A stretch of DNA of 64,000 nucleotides, from assembly GCF_024500045.1 (NCBI RefSeq), contig NZ_JTEO01000005.1:62001-126000 (forward strand), written 5' to 3'. The stretch comes from Methanolobus chelungpuianus (GTDB lineage Archaea > Halobacteriota > Methanosarcinia > Methanosarcinales > Methanosarcinaceae). A program made the position numbers and the translations under genes. Of the stretch, positions 62,590-64,000 are shown piece by piece. How positions within the stretch are numbered: the first letter of the stretch is position 1; every line of letters begins with the position of its first letter. Below the pieces are notes generated by a model. The model did not search any database. It was given only the letters and a program-made list of their open reading frames with translations, and was not told the origin of the DNA.

Positions 62590-64000
62590 TGTGAGACCTC
62601 CTTCAGTGCAATAGCTCCCGAAGGGCACACCTGAGCACACAGATCGCATCCGCTGCATGTATCCTGAATAACAGGCAGGCCCGAAGACACCGAGAATATG
62701 GCAGGGCAACCCAGCTGGGATATGCAGAGCCTGCATCTTGTACATTTGTCCTTATCTATAACATACTGCCCGGCTCCCTTGCTGATAGCAACACATCTGC
62801 CCCTGAAAACGATAGCTGAAGGCCCTTCAAACTGCATGGACTCCGTGGCTGCAGCCACGCACTCATCAAGGCTGTCCGCTTCAGCGGTCCTGACCATACC
62901 GACCCCGCAGCTCCTGAGAACATCCGCGATATCGATTATCTTCGCAGGGGAACCCACAGCAGTCATGCCGATGCCCGGGTGTGGCTGGTGTCCGGTCATG
63001 GCCGTTGTGCGGTTGTCAAGAACAGCGATGGTGATGTCCGCATTGTTATACACGGCACTGACAACGGCAGCTATCCCCGAATGGAAGAAGGTCGAATCGC
63101 CGATAAATGCCACCTGTTTTGCCCTTTTTCCACTGGTGTATTCCTGTGTATGTGAGAGCCCCGCAGCAATGCTGATACCGGCTCCCATGCAGAGGCATGT
63201 GTCGACCATGTTCAGGGGCTGGGCATTTCCAAGTGTATAGCAGCCTATATCACCGGAGAAGACTGAATCGACCCCTTGTTTTGATCTCAGCCTGCCTGCA
63301 GCTTTCTTGAATGCATAGAAGACTGTCCTGTGCATGCAGCCCGCACACAGGGTGGGTGCCCTTACAGGAAGATGAGGCACATCTGCAGGATTGATCGCAG
63401 GCGACGAATGAGAGAGAGCAGGCACATCTTCATCGCTTCCTTCAAGAGCCCTGTTGATACCGTCAATGACAACATCGACATCGTACTCCCCGCTAACAGG
63501 GAAGCAGCCATCCTTCTTTCCATGCACCCTTACATTGAGATGATGCCTGCCAGCCAGCTGGAGGAACTGTTCTTCCAGATAAGGGTCCAGTTCCTCTATT
63601 ACTATCAGATCGGTAATGCCTTCCAGGAATTCGAGAGCCGCCTTCTCGGGGAATGGATACACGGTTCCCACCTTGAACAGTGAGAATGTGCCAGGATAGT
63701 CCCTTGTGGCCTCTTTTGCGTAGAGGTATGAGACACCAGATACAGCAATGCCAATGCTGCTGTTCCCTCTTGATATTGAGTTGAACGAATTGTCCCTGAA
63801 ATATCCGGAAAAACGGTCCGACAACCTTACCTGGAGCTCTTCCAGCAGGGGATGCCTCTGGGATGTGAGTTTGGGGAAGATGGTCCATCTTTTATCCCTG
63901 ACAAATCCCTCTATGTCCCTGGCAACCTGCGCTATGTCCCCGGTTATCACGTCAGCGCATCCGTGTGAGACCCGGGTTGTGGTCCTGAGTATCACAGGTG
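62586..64000 (-). CDS. iorA: Indolepyruvate ferredoxin oxidoreductase, alpha subunit (5' end cut by window edge)
   Basis: The ThDP-binding catalytic subunit. About 470 of the usual 600 or more residues are visible; the N-terminal pyruvate-binding part lies beyond base 64000. Visible are TLCAGCMHRTVFYAFKKAAG, the ThDP motif with FIGDSTFFHSGIAAVVSAVY and LDNRTTAMTGHQPHPG, and two C-terminal [4Fe-4S] motifs CTRCRLCISQLGC and CSGCDLCAQVC. It leads the coupled set iorA-iorB-paaK. Confidence 0.95.
   Translation of the reverse strand, partial: PVILRTTTRVSHGCADVITGDIAQVARDIEGFVRDKRWTIFPKLTSQRHPLLEELQVRLSDRFSGYFRDNSFNSISRGNSSIGIAVSGVSYLYAKEATRDYPGTFSLFKVGTVYPFPEKAALEFLEGITDLIVIEELDPYLEEQFLQLAGRHHLNVRVHGKKDGCFPVSGEYDVDVVIDGINRALEGSDEDVPALSHSSPAINPADVPHLPVRAPTLCAGCMHRTVFYAFKKAAGRLRSKQGVDSVFSGDIGCYTLGNAQPLNMVDTCLCMGAGISIAAGLSHTQEYTSGKRAKQVAFIGDSTFFHSGIAAVVSAVYNNADITIAVLDNRTTAMTGHQPHPGIGMTAVGSPAKIIDIADVLRSCGVGMVRTAEADSLDECVAAATESMQFEGPSAIVFRGRCVAISKGAGQYVIDKDKCTRCRLCISQLGCPAIFSVSSGLPVIQDTCSGCDLCAQVCPSGAIALKEVSQ

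Overview
The window comes from a methanogenic archaeon, most likely a methylotrophic member of the Methanosarcinaceae. Evidence for this is the archaeal-type AspRS, GatD, archaeal PheT, FtsZ, NcsA, a FilR1-type winged-helix regulator, CooC, a PGF-pre-PGF/PKD surface protein, an RNase HII of archaeal type, a tRNA-Arg with an anticodon-loop intron, and AT-rich TATA boxes in front of most genes. The assignment is by recognition of protein families only. Both window edges cut genes: aspS lacks its last few codons on the left, and iorA lacks its N-terminus on the right.

Layout. 1-4290 (minus): argH, gatD and aspS. 4535-5966: cheW and a lipoprotein acetolactate decarboxylase. 5989-9202: a GAF/PAS histidine kinase divergent from an LL-diaminopimelate aminotransferase. 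9293-13337: aroC, a CDF metal transporter, a lipoprotein, a small membrane protein and cooC. 13338-14035 is a gene-poor stretch with possible gene remnants and three tandem hairpins. 14036-18131: a FilR1-type regulator, a TctA-like permease, ncsA and a membrane protein. 18132-18708 is non-coding with a second structured-RNA candidate. 18709-24166 (minus): a K+-independent proton-pumping pyrophosphatase, an unknown protein, a DHPS-related protein and ftsZ. 24654-28966: a site-2 protease, a 2-TM potassium channel, a TrkA/RCK protein and a TauE/SafE permease. 29024-29121: intron-containing tRNA-Arg(UCG). 29156-40242: pheT, type IV pilus-like ATPase and membrane platform genes, rnhB, a CNNM/CorC protein and a large PKD surface protein. 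40412-46440: purQ, purS, a CDP-alcohol phosphatidyltransferase, an unknown protein, an asparagine synthetase-Dph6 fusion and a glycosyltransferase.

The most interesting region is 46721-52370. It holds a TusA-type protein, a PiT/CysP-type sulfate permease, a small siroheme sulfite reductase, an iron-sulfur APS reductase and CysD-CysN ATP sulfurylase. Together these form a complete predicted route from sulfate to sulfide without APS kinase. The permease and the reductase genes diverge from a shared promoter region that holds a perfect 7-bp inverted repeat. A ubiquitin-like sulfur carrier, its E1-like enzyme, a signal-less substrate-binding-like protein and a winged-helix regulator follow (52573-55184). 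Assimilatory sulfate reduction is rare among methanogens, so this locus deserves testing.

The right end carries lrgA-lrgB, a flavodoxin-ferredoxin protein, small unknown proteins, a third structured-RNA candidate, an acetolactate-synthase-like enzyme, and the iorA-iorB-paaK set for aryl acid/aryl pyruvate interconversion. I saw no CRISPR array, insertion sequence, rRNA operon or replication origin.
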